A DNA stretch of 26,377 bases from a virus. Position numbers and translations under genes: made by a program. Numbering within the stretch: the stretch's first letter is position 1; each line of letters opens with the position of its first letter. The stretch is taken from positions 1-26,377 of the IMG/VR virus record IMGVR_UViG_3300046715_000047; one strand, given 5' to 3'. Positions 5,776 through 13,076 of the stretch are shown here, piece by piece. The notes under the pieces are model-generated. The model saw only the letters and a list, made by a program, of their open reading frames with translations, did not search any database and was not told the DNA's origin.

Positions 5776-6647
5776 CCGCCAGCACCACCCAGACACCCGC
5801 CGAGGTCATGGCGGATGCGCGGGCCACGTACCGCCAGTCCGCGGAATTTGGCATGCCCCTGTCAGGCCAGAAGCTCGGCGACATGTTCGGGAAGTCCCGG
5901 TCCTGGGGTCGTGACCGCATCGCCGAGGTCAAGGCGGAGGACGAAGGCCAGGCCCCGGACCCGGCTGGCACTGCCAACTCGGGTGACAGTGGCGGTGGCA
6001 CTGACAGTTCGGCTGGTGGCGGCACTGACACTGACACCACCGGGGATGACAGTGACACCCCGGACACCGACACCCCCGAAGACCCGGCGCCAGGTGGCGG
6101 TGCCACCCCTGTCATGCCATCCACGACTACCGGACCCGAGGAGCCTGTCGTCGTGCTGGCGGAGGTGCCACAAAGTGGCGGTCAGCCTGTCAATGCGCAG
6201 GTCAGCGCCCCTGCCACCCCCGTGGCGGTGCCGGCGGTCGAGGTGGCAGACACCCGGGCACCCTGGCAGGCGCGCGTCGTGGCATGGGCGTCATTCCTCC
6301 TCGGCTCCGCCGCCTCAGTGGCTGCCAACGTCGAGCATGCCAAGGACACCCCCGGCGCCAAGTTGGCAGGAGCGTTCGTGCCAATGGCACTCATCCTGGC
6401 GGTCGAGATGATGTCGCGGCCGATCTGGCAGCGCCCCGGCTGGGCCTGGCATGCCGCCCGCTACGGCGGCACCGGCCTAGTGGCACTCGTCACCGCAGTC
6501 ATGTCCTACAGCCACATGCACGGACTCCTTCTGACCTACGGAGAGACCGAGCTCAACGCAGCCATCGGCCCCCTCGCAGTCGACGGACTCATGATCGTCA
6601 GCGGCTTCGCCATCCTCGCGATGAACCAGAAGCGAGAGAAGCGCTGA
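5772..6647 (+). CDS. HTH plus DUF2637-like membrane protein (291 aa)
   Basis: Residues 29-53 (LSGQKLGDMFGKSRSWGRDR) look like a helix-turn-helix of the kind used for DNA binding. A long Gly/Thr/Asp/Pro-rich linker (about 60-160) follows. The C-terminal half carries four probable membrane helices (about 168-187, 196-214, 232-250, 263-285), ending AAIGPLAVDGLMIVSGFA, a pattern typical of DUF2637 proteins of Streptomyces and relatives, often on plasmids. The ATG at 5772 overlaps the previous stop. A longer in-frame start at 5637 would run through the 94-aa gene. The DNA encoding the linker and membrane part is unusually rich in TGGCA/TGCCA. A membrane-tethered DNA-binding role in transfer, spread or partition is inference. 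Confidence 0.8.
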   Translation: MTASTTQTPAEVMADARATYRQSAEFGMPLSGQKLGDMFGKSRSWGRDRIAEVKAEDEGQAPDPAGTANSGDSGGGTDSSAGGGTDTDTTGDDSDTPDTDTPEDPAPGGGATPVMPSTTTGPEEPVVVLAEVPQSGGQPVNAQVSAPATPVAVPAVEVADTRAPWQARVVAWASFLLGSAASVAANVEHAKDTPGAKLAGAFVPMALILAVEMMSRPIWQRPGWAWHAARYGGTGLVALVTAVMSYSHMHGLLLTYGETELNAAIGPLAVDGLMIVSGFAILAMNQKREKR

Positions 6648-6930
6648 GCACCCAAGATCGCCACGCAACGTCACCAGCAGACCCTCTAGCAGGCACGCAC
6701 AAGCGCACAAGCAGCAGGCAGAACCACTCTCTAGGCACCCACGAGGAAAGCACCATGAGCACCATCACGCCGACATCACGAAGCTATTACGAGACCCCCA
6801 GTAGGAAAGCAGTAGGACACCAGAAGCACGAGCAGCAGATTCCACACACCTATGTATCTAAATTTTGTAGGGGGCCCGCGGGCTTCGCCCGCCGGCCTTT
6901 TCCGAACGTCCGCACGTGTCAGGAGGCATC
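6648..6930. other. Leader of the relaxase gene, candidate oriT region
   Basis: The stretch between the DUF2637-like stop and the relaxase holds only one weak ORF (6755-6934). It contains two CTAG sites resembling the divergent operator (TCTAGCAGGCAC from 6685 and CTCTAGGCAC from 6729), short direct repeats of CACAAGC and GCAGGCA (about 6690-6720), and an AT-rich patch around 6850-6869 (CTATGTATCTAAATTTTGTA) unlike the rest of the window. The AT-rich patch is followed directly by an inverted repeat (6873-6897). In MobF systems the nic site usually lies next to the relaxase gene beside an inverted repeat, so this is the best oriT candidate here, but no nic consensus is certain. Confidence 0.4.
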
Positions 6931-6934
6931 GTGA
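6755..6934 (+). CDS. Doubtful small ORF (59 aa) ahead of the relaxase
   Basis: ATG at 6755 with GAGGAAAG just upstream, ending at a TGA that overlaps the relaxase GTG (GTGA), as in the coupled pairs elsewhere. Against it, third codon positions are not GC-biased (codons such as TCA, GTA, TCT, AAA and TTT occur), the ORF runs through an AT-rich patch and a hairpin, and the product (MSTITPTSRSYYETPSRKAV...) has no recognisable fold. It could be a leader peptide, a recently acquired gene, or chance coding over an oriT. Confidence 0.35.
   Translation: MSTITPTSRSYYETPSRKAVGHQKHEQQIPHTYVSKFCRGPAGFARRPFPNVRTCQEAS
6873..6901 (+). terminator. GC-rich hairpin followed by TTTT upstream of the relaxase
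   Basis: GGCCCGCGGGC (6873-6883) and GCCCGCCGGCC (6887-6897) pair with one mismatch around a TTC loop, followed by TTTT (6898-6901). It looks like an intrinsic terminator reading rightward, which would shield the relaxase from the upstream operon. Equally it could be the nic-proximal inverted repeat of an oriT. The relaxase ribosome site AGGAGG starts at 6921. Confidence 0.5.
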
Positions 6935-9900
6935 GCGTTGGGGGATCCATCGTCACGGACATGGGCTACTTCGCCGGTGGCGGCGGCGTGGCCAAGGGTG
7001 AGGAGAACTACTACACGAAGGGGGCCGGTGACGCCTCCGCGGACCGGAACGGCATCTGGAACGGGAAGCTTGCCGAGACGTGGGGCCTCGCCGGGAAGGA
7101 GGTCGAAGGTGACCAGCTGGAGACCATCTACGGGAAGTGGGTCGCGCCGGACGGTACGAAGCTGGGGCGGCAGGCCCCTTCGGCGGGCGGCGTGTTCCGT
7201 CCGATCGGGGAGCAGCTCGACGAGTGGAAGGCGGCCCACCCGGGCGCGCTTCCGGAGGCGATCGTCGAGGCGAAGAAGTCGATCGAGTCGAAGGCGCGGG
7301 ACGCGAACCTTGGGATCGACCTGACCTTCTCGGTGCCGAAGTCGTGGACGATCGAGCACACCGCCGCCTGGCGGGAGGAGATCGAGGCGGAGAGCCGGGG
7401 CGACTTGGATGAGGCGGCTCGATTCAAGTCGATCCGGGTTGGGATCGAGGAGGCGATCGAGTCCGCGAACGAGGCGTTTATGAAGGCGGTCGAGGCGACC
7501 GCGACGAGTCAGGTGGGCCATCACGGCGGGATCGGTGTGGCCGGCCGGTGGCAGAAGGTGGAGAAACTGGCGTACACCAGTTTCTTCCAGTTCACGAGCC
7601 GGGCGATCCAGCCGCAGCTTCACATCCACAACCCGATCGTTAACCGGGTCGTCTGCGAGGACGGACAGATCCGCTCCGTGGACACTGACGACCTCCTCGC
7701 GCACCGGCACATGTTCAGCGCGATCGCCGACCGGGTGGGTGCGGAGAAGCTCGCCGAGATGGGCTTCGAGATGGAGATGCGTCTCGACGACCGGGAGCGT
7801 CCGGCGTGGGAGGACAAGAGCGTTTCCCGGGAGATGGTGGAGACCGTCTCGGAGCGGCGGATGGTCATCCGGGGGAAGTTCAAGGAGCAGCTCGCCGAGG
7901 CGGAGGCGTCGGCTGGTCGGGAGCTGACGGACCCGGAGCGGTGGCGGTTGAAGCAGGCCATCACCAAGCAGACGCGGCAGCGGAAGTCGACCGCGGTGCC
8001 CGTGCCGAAGCTGCTAGAGCGGGTCCAGGAGCAGATCCAGGCGAAGCTCGCGACGGGGCTGGGGCCGATCGCGGCGCGGGCCCGGGTCGCGGTCGAGGCG
8101 CGGGATCGGGCGAGGGAGCGGGGCGAGTCGATCGCGACTGGCACCTGGTCGGAGCGGGACGTACTCCAGCGGTCTGTCGATCAGGTCACGGAGCGGCAGG
8201 CGACGTGGACGCGGGACGACCTGCTCTATCAGATTCAGGAGAACCTGCCGATCCTCGGTGTCACCGATGGTGACCGGATCACGGCGATCCTGAACCGGCT
8301 CACCGACAAGGCGCTGCAGGACGTGGGCCTGGTGACGCAGACGTCGGGGCGTGAGGGGATCGACGTGCCGCTCGAGCTCGGCGGGGCGGGCACCTACGTC
8401 AAGCCGACGGAGCAGCGGTACTCGTCGACCGGTTCCCTCGCTGCGGAGCGTGCGCTTCGTGAGGCCGCAGAGGTGAACAACCGTCACCGGGTGCCGGCAC
8501 GACACATGGAGGAGTGGCTGGACAGGCACGACCGGTACCGCACCGCCGGGGCGGACCAGCGTGCGGCGGCCGTGGGGCTGATGTCGTCGGGCCGGTCGAT
8601 CGCGACGTTCGAGGCGCCGGCGGGGACGGGGAAGTCGTTCACTCTCGGCGCGGTCGCGGAGGCGTGGGAGGACTTGTCTGGCGGTGGCCGGGTTCACGGC
8701 CTGGCTCCATCCGAGCGGGCGGCGCAGGTGCTCGAGGACGACGGGGTGAAGGTCACCGCGAACACGGCCAAGTGGCTGGCGGCGCAGGAGCGGATCGCCG
8801 GCGGGAAGGCGCTGCAGGGTGACCTGCCGTTCCGGGTGAACTTCCGGGACGTGGTGGTCATCGACGAGGCATCGATGGTGTCCACGGAGGACATCAAGGC
8901 TGTCCGGAAGATCGTCGAGGCGAAGGGTGCCCGGCTGGTTCTGTCCGGCGACCAGGAGCAGCTCTCGTCGGTCGAGGCGGGCGGGGTCCTCGGGATCCTG
9001 GACGGGTACGCCGAGACATACCGGTTGACGGACGTGCGGCGGTTCGCCGCGGAGTGGGAGGCGGCGGCGTCGCTGCGCCTCCGTGCCGGTGACGTCTCCG
9101 TGCTCGACGAGTACGAGCGGCGGGGCCGGATCGTCGACTGTGAGTCGGAGGTCGCGGCGATCGATCAGGCGGCGCGGGACGCGTTCGCCGACATGCTCGA
9201 CACGTCGGACTATGTGCGGTCGGACGGAAAGGTTGTGGAGCGCCCGGACGGGCGTGAGGTGATGGTGGTGACGCGGACGAACCAGCAGGCCGCCGCCGCG
9301 TCCGCCGCGATCCGTGAGTGGCTTGTCGCCGCCGGCCGAGTGCAGGAGGCCGGCGTCGAGCTCGAGGAGCATGGCGGGATCGCTGGGAAGGGTGACCGGG
9401 TGGCGTGCCGGGAGAACAACTTCCGCCTCGGTGTCACGAACCGACGGCTCTACACCGTCCACGAGGTGCACGCGGACGGTGGGATCTCGGTGGTCTCTCA
9501 CCGGACGCAGGAGATCCACGAGCTACCCGCCTGGTATGTGTCAAAGCACGTGGCGTCGGGGTACGCCGGTACGGCGAATGCGGTGCAGGGCATTTCGATC
9601 GACCGGACCCGGGACGTGTTCGACGGGTCGGAGAACCGGGCGGGCGCCTACGTGCCTCTCACGCGTGGCGCCGAGTTGAACGTCGCGTATGTCGCGGTGG
9701 CTAAGAAGGACGAGGACCCGTCGAAGGCGAGGGTGGAGAAGGAGTACCAGGCCGCCGGCGGTGGGGAGGCGCGCCACCGGGTCCACGAGTTCGACGGGTC
9801 GAAGGAACGTCCGACCGGTCGAGCCGTGCTGGCGGACTGTCTGAAGCGGGACGGCGCGAACCAGGACGCGGCGATCGTCATGCTCGACCGAGACGACGAG

Positions 9901-11316
9901 CGGCTGCGGAACATGGCGTGGCTTCACGGCCTCCGCGAGGACGCGGTGGAGCGGTCCTGCGTGGCGCGCACGGTCGGCTGGTTCGGCGAGCTGGCCACGC
10001 TGGGTGTTCTCGACGAGGCCGACCATGCCCGGCTGATCTCGGATCAGGGGACGACGCAGCTGTCGAACCTGCTGCGGACGATCGAGCAGGAGGGACACGA
10101 CCCGAAGGCGTCCCTGGCTCACGCAGTCATGGACGGTCGGGGGTTCCTCACGAAGTCGGGGGAGCCGGTGAAATCGATCGCGATGGTTCTGCAGGCTCGG
10201 ATCTCGCAGACGTACGAGGAGGCGACCGGGGCGAAGCCGGGGGTCGCGGTTCCGTCCGAGGCGCGGATGCCTGCCGGTCTGTCGGAGGACATGGAACGGT
10301 ACCTGCGGCAGATCGACGAGGCGCAGGACAACCGTCGTCGCGAGTTGGGTACGCAGGTCGCGGAGGAGGCGCCGGCGTGGGCGGTGTCGCGGCTTGGCCC
10401 GGTGCCGGCGGAGCCCACGGAGCGGCTCGAGTGGGAGCACAAGGCTGGGGTCGCCGCCGGCTACCGGGAGTCCCGGGGCTGGACTGACGCGCGCCGTGCT
10501 GTGGACAACACTCCGGGCATCTCCACTCCGGAGCGGCGGGCGGCGTGGCACCAGGCCGCCGACGCGATCGGCTATTCCGAGGACAGCCGGGAAGAGGCCG
10601 GCATGTCGGAGGGGCAGCTGCGGAACCGGATCGCGGCGTTCCGGAACGAGCAGAAGTGGGCGCCGGCCCACGCCGACGAGGCGTTGAAGTCGGCGAGCCG
10701 TGAGGTCGACGAGGCCCGCACCGAGGCGCTCCTGGCGAAGGACGCGTCGGATGCCGAGTTCTGGCGGAAGGAGGAGGCGAACCGCCGGGACGATGCCGAG
10801 GTGCTGGGTCGTACGGCGGAGGCTCGGGACGCCTGGTCGGAGGAGACGGCCGCGGCGTACGCCTTGTACAAGCGGGCCGTGGACGAGCTCAAGGAGCGTG
10901 GTCTGCCGCCGGTCGGGCAGGAGCCGGACCGGATGACCACGGCGGAGTGGATGGCTTCGCAGACCGATGAGGTCGAGGACCCGGAGGAGGTCGCCGAGGT
11001 CGACATCCGGGATGAGGTGCGTGACCGGGAGATCGCGGCCGGGTTCGAGGAGCGGTCCGGGGACCTCGCGATGGTGGAGACGGTTGGGCCGGAGCGTCGC
11101 GACCAGGCCGCCTACGAGTACGCGCCCGCGTACCCGACGGAGGAGGAGCGGATCGAGCTTGACGACCGGGCCGTCGCGGTCGCGGATCTGATCGCGGACC
11201 GGCGGTCGCAGGAGGAGTCGGTCGATCTGTCCGAGGTCGACGCCTACGAGCCGGTCGAGGTTCCGCAGCAGCGGGAGCAGGTGGCGGAGATCGGGGAGAT
11301 GTCCGTCGAACGGTAG
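6931..11316 (+). CDS. traA: MobF (TrwC/TraI/TraA-like) conjugative relaxase-helicase (1461 aa)
   Basis: MobF relaxases nick oriT, stay bound to the 5' end through tyrosine, and unwind the strand with a fused RecD-like helicase. GTG at 6931 is chosen over the in-frame GTG at 6916 because AGGAGG lies 4 nt before it. Relaxase domain about 1-300: Y13 and the paired Y27-Y28, and the metal motif QPQLHIHN with H231 and H233. The residue where the third histidine is expected is Q220. Helicase about 500-930: Walker A APAGTGKS (562-569), IDEAS (644-648), GDQEQL (673-678), DVRRF (701-705), GYAGTANAVQG (877-887), AYVPLTRG (906-913). The C-terminal 500 residues are highly charged and probably helical. Full length and uninterrupted, so likely functional. 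Works with the coupling protein at 1907-3721. Confidence 0.95.
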   Translation: MSVGGSIVTDMGYFAGGGGVAKGEENYYTKGAGDASADRNGIWNGKLAETWGLAGKEVEGDQLETIYGKWVAPDGTKLGRQAPSAGGVFRPIGEQLDEWKAAHPGALPEAIVEAKKSIESKARDANLGIDLTFSVPKSWTIEHTAAWREEIEAESRGDLDEAARFKSIRVGIEEAIESANEAFMKAVEATATSQVGHHGGIGVAGRWQKVEKLAYTSFFQFTSRAIQPQLHIHNPIVNRVVCEDGQIRSVDTDDLLAHRHMFSAIADRVGAEKLAEMGFEMEMRLDDRERPAWEDKSVSREMVETVSERRMVIRGKFKEQLAEAEASAGRELTDPERWRLKQAITKQTRQRKSTAVPVPKLLERVQEQIQAKLATGLGPIAARARVAVEARDRARERGESIATGTWSERDVLQRSVDQVTERQATWTRDDLLYQIQENLPILGVTDGDRITAILNRLTDKALQDVGLVTQTSGREGIDVPLELGGAGTYVKPTEQRYSSTGSLAAERALREAAEVNNRHRVPARHMEEWLDRHDRYRTAGADQRAAAVGLMSSGRSIATFEAPAGTGKSFTLGAVAEAWEDLSGGGRVHGLAPSERAAQVLEDDGVKVTANTAKWLAAQERIAGGKALQGDLPFRVNFRDVVVIDEASMVSTEDIKAVRKIVEAKGARLVLSGDQEQLSSVEAGGVLGILDGYAETYRLTDVRRFAAEWEAAASLRLRAGDVSVLDEYERRGRIVDCESEVAAIDQAARDAFADMLDTSDYVRSDGKVVERPDGREVMVVTRTNQQAAAASAAIREWLVAAGRVQEAGVELEEHGGIAGKGDRVACRENNFRLGVTNRRLYTVHEVHADGGISVVSHRTQEIHELPAWYVSKHVASGYAGTANAVQGISIDRTRDVFDGSENRAGAYVPLTRGAELNVAYVAVAKKDEDPSKARVEKEYQAAGGGEARHRVHEFDGSKERPTGRAVLADCLKRDGANQDAAIVMLDRDDERLRNMAWLHGLREDAVERSCVARTVGWFGELATLGVLDEADHARLISDQGTTQLSNLLRTIEQEGHDPKASLAHAVMDGRGFLTKSGEPVKSIAMVLQARISQTYEEATGAKPGVAVPSEARMPAGLSEDMERYLRQIDEAQDNRRRELGTQVAEEAPAWAVSRLGPVPAEPTERLEWEHKAGVAAGYRESRGWTDARRAVDNTPGISTPERRAAWHQAADAIGYSEDSREEAGMSEGQLRNRIAAFRNEQKWAPAHADEALKSASREVDEARTEALLAKDASDAEFWRKEEANRRDDAEVLGRTAEARDAWSEETAAAYALYKRAVDELKERGLPPVGQEPDRMTTAEWMASQTDEVEDPEEVAEVDIRDEVRDREIAAGFEERSGDLAMVETVGPERRDQAAYEYAPAYPTEEERIELDDRAVAVADLIADRRSQEESVDLSEVDAYEPVEVPQQREQVAEIGEMSVER

Positions 11317-11327
11317 AGACGACAAAG

Positions 11328-11356
11328 GAGGCCCGGACCGATGTGGTCCGGGCCTC
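11328..11356. terminator. Bidirectional terminator at the convergent junction
   Basis: GAGGCCCGGACC (11328-11339) and GGTCCGGGCCTC (11345-11356) form a perfect 12-bp stem with a 5-nt loop. It lies 11 nt after the relaxase stop and 14 nt from the end of the leftward phage operon at 11371. It is well placed to end both transcripts and marks the border between the transfer and phage modules. Confidence 0.85.
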
Positions 11357-11370
11357 TTCGTGTGCCGTGG

Positions 11371-11829
11371 CTATGCGCTGCGCGCCTGTGCCGGGACGAG
11401 TGCTTCCGGGTTGGGGACGAGCTGCTCTGGGAGTTCTGCGGTGCCGGCCCACCATGCGAGGAGGGAGTAGGCGCCGAGGGCGTAGGCGGCCCGGTTCGGG
11501 TCCGGGCTCGTCTCGGCCTGGTCCGCAGCCGCATTGATCTCTCGCGCGAGAGATGCTGTGCTCATGGGGCGGAGTAAGTCGTCCTCGTTGGCGTGGGTGA
11601 ACGCCGTGTCGACGATCCGCCATGGCCGGAGGTAGTTGACGCCGGTGACGGGCGGGACGTTGGACACGCCGATGGCCCATTCGGCGGCCCGGTACGCGCC
11701 TTCGATGGCGGGGGCGTCGGGTCGTGTCTTCCGGCGCTCTGCGATCCATGCCCAGACGGCGCGGATCTGGCCGCCGTGTGGCCGGCTGGTGCCGGGGTCT
11801 CGGCGGTAGAGGCGCGGGTTGCCGGGCAT
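11371..11829 (-). CDS. Hypothetical protein at the end of the late operon (152 aa)
   Basis: 152 aa starting MPGNPRLYRRDPGTSRPHGG. The ATG at 11829 has GGAGAGG 7 nt upstream and is preferred to an in-frame ATG 21 nt further up. The N-terminal part is basic, the middle has aromatic helices (IRAVWAWIAERRK, AYRAAEWAIGV), and a mildly hydrophobic Ala/Leu/Trp stretch (AAYALGAYSLLAWWAGTAEL) lies near the C-terminus. No family recognised. An 88-bp gap separates it from the small membrane protein upstream; no convincing promoter is seen there. It could be a late regulator or a gene belonging to the transfer module side. Its coding sequence contains a perfect 18-bp palindrome. Confidence 0.7.
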   Translation of the reverse strand: MPGNPRLYRRDPGTSRPHGGQIRAVWAWIAERRKTRPDAPAIEGAYRAAEWAIGVSNVPPVTGVNYLRPWRIVDTAFTHANEDDLLRPMSTASLAREINAAADQAETSPDPNRAAYALGAYSLLAWWAGTAELPEQLVPNPEALVPAQARSA

Positions 11830-11917
11830 GGTCGGACCTCTCCAGTGCATCGTCTGGCATCAGTTTGATAGCCATACGTGGCCTTGTCCAACCTTCTCAC
11901 CGACCACCGACAGGCGG

Positions 11918-12064
11918 TTACGCGCCGGGGAGGACCGCGAGGATCGCGCCGACGGCGAACGCGACGACGGCGAGGACGCGACACACGAGTGCCGCCGTGG
12001 GGGCGGGGAGTGCACCGGCGAGGGCGAACAGGGCGAGGCCGAGGAACAGCAGGAACCAGGTCAC
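11918..12064 (-). CDS. Small two-helix membrane protein, possible second holin (48 aa)
   Basis: 48 aa, almost entirely hydrophobic: WFLLFLGLALFALAGALPAP, a short turn, then VLAVVAFAVGAILAVLPG, giving two membrane helices. The GTG at 12064 overlaps the holin stop (GTGA). A longer in-frame ORF upstream lies over the holin gene and is rejected. Its place directly after a holin-like gene and close to the endolysin suggests a lysis accessory or antiholin, but size and hydrophobicity are the only evidence. Confidence 0.65.
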   Translation of the reverse strand: MTWFLLFLGLALFALAGALPAPTAALVCRVLAVVAFAVGAILAVLPGA

Positions 12065-12288
12065 GACGGGTCCTCCGTTCTGGGTGTGTGGCGGGCCGTG
12101 TAGCCGGCGGCGAACGTTGCGGCGCCGGTGACGAGGAGGGTGACCACGCCGACGACGGGTGCGGGGACGTCGGCGCGGAACACGTACTCGGCGAGGAGCC
12201 ACAGCACGAACGAGGTGAGGGTGGCGGCCGCGGTGGCTGCGGTGACCTTCGCCTCGACAGCTGCGGGTGCGGCGCGGCGGCTGCTCAC
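12061..12288 (-). CDS. Phage holin-like protein (75 aa)
   Basis: Holins form pores in the inner membrane at a set time and release or activate the endolysin. The 75-aa product has a basic Ala-rich N-terminus, a first helix (about 22-39, LTSFVLWLLAEYVF), a short loop with VPAP, a second helix (VVGVVTLLVTGAATFAAGY) and a polar tail. Two helices and this length fit actinophage holins. GTG start overlaps the endolysin stop (GTGA). Confidence 0.75.
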   Translation of the reverse strand: MSSRRAAPAAVEAKVTAATAAATLTSFVLWLLAEYVFRADVPAPVVGVVTLLVTGAATFAAGYTARHTPRTEDPS

Positions 12289-13076
12289 GCCAGCCTCCCC
12301 TTGATGAGGACGGCGAGGGCCTCCACCTGGTCCGTGAGCGCGCCGAGGGTGTCCTTGATGGCCACGTTGTCGTCACGGACCTTGGACAGCTTCGCCTGGA
12401 TGTCCTCGTAGCGGTCGGGTTCGAGGCGGGCTTGCTTGTAGGTGGAGCCGATGGTGGCGAGGGCGGCGTGCACCTCGGCGAGCTGCTGCGCCTGCTCCTT
12501 GGTCATGTCGTCCTCCGCTGCGGGTTTGGTGGCCGACCCGTCGAGGGCGGCCTGTGTTCGTGCGATGAGGTCGGGCATCTGGCGGATCCGCGTCGGTCCG
12601 GGGCAGGCGTGGTGTTCGTTCCACCGCTTCGCGCCGCCGGTGAACTGTGCGTGGTAGCCGATGCCCCGCCCGTCCCAGGACGGGCACTTCACCGCGGGGA
12701 TGTGGTACGACCGGCACAGCCACGCGACGAGTTCCACCAGGGCGTCCATCTGCCGGGGGCTCCACGGCGGGATGTCGGCGACCTTCTGTCCGTCCCACAC
12801 GGCGCCGGCGCCGTCCCACGTTTCGATGCTGATGGCGTAGTCGTTGCCGTCGAGCTGGCAGTCGGCCCGTCGCGCGGTGTCGACGTACTGCTCGACTGCG
12901 CCGGTCTCCCCGACGTAGAAGTGGGACTCGACGCCCTGGCTGCGGCCGTTGAAGAAGCTGTAGAGGCTGGTGCTGTTGGTGACTCCGGTGTGCAGCGCGA
13001 TCGAGCGGGGCGCGATGAACCGTGCGGTCTTGCTCTTCGGCAGCTCGCGCCGCTTCGCTTTCGGATACCAGGCCAT
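12285..13076 (-). CDS. Endolysin, N-acetylmuramoyl-L-alanine amidase (263 aa)
   Basis: Amidase_2/PGRP-type enzyme that would cut the bond between muramic acid and L-Ala of peptidoglycan for host lysis. Zinc ligands are visible as H29 (IALHTGVTN), H155 or H156, and C158 (EHHACPG). ISIETWDG at 83-90 supplies the conserved acidic strand and YHAQFTGG is typical of the fold. Residues about 175-263 are a charged coiled-coil tail, not a recognised cell-wall-binding repeat. The ATG at 13076 overlaps the collagen-like gene's stop by one base (TGATG); a longer in-frame start would lie inside that gene. No signal peptide, so it depends on the adjacent holin. Confidence 0.93.
   Translation of the reverse strand: MAWYPKAKRRELPKSKTARFIAPRSIALHTGVTNSTSLYSFFNGRSQGVESHFYVGETGAVEQYVDTARRADCQLDGNDYAISIETWDGAGAVWDGQKVADIPPWSPRQMDALVELVAWLCRSYHIPAVKCPSWDGRGIGYHAQFTGGAKRWNEHHACPGPTRIRQMPDLIARTQAALDGSATKPAAEDDMTKEQAQQLAEVHAALATIGSTYKQARLEPDRYEDIQAKLSKVRDDNVAIKDTLGALTDQVEALAVLIKGRLA

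Noticed and set aside
6916-6930. Alternative GTG start of the relaxase at 6916
   Set aside because: It would add five residues and place the AGGAGG ribosome site inside the coding sequence; GTG 6931 is spaced correctly from that site.
8014-11325. Long minus-strand open frames (501 and 594 codons) opposite the relaxase gene
   Set aside because: The relaxase frame carries all helicase and relaxase motifs; the antisense frames are low-complexity and show only GC-driven absence of stops.
5427-11356. Similarity between the hairpins at 5427-5456 and 11328-11356 (both have GCCCGG and ACCGATG in the stem and loop) as a possible repeat pair for recombination
   Set aside because: The shared part is short and both are well placed as terminators after stop codons; no evidence of recombination.
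11830-11917. Promoter for the 152-aa gene in the 88-bp gap (TTGGAC on the minus strand)
   Set aside because: No TANNNT hexamer lies at proper spacing; the gap holds only a GTCGGTG direct repeat and the gene's ribosome site.
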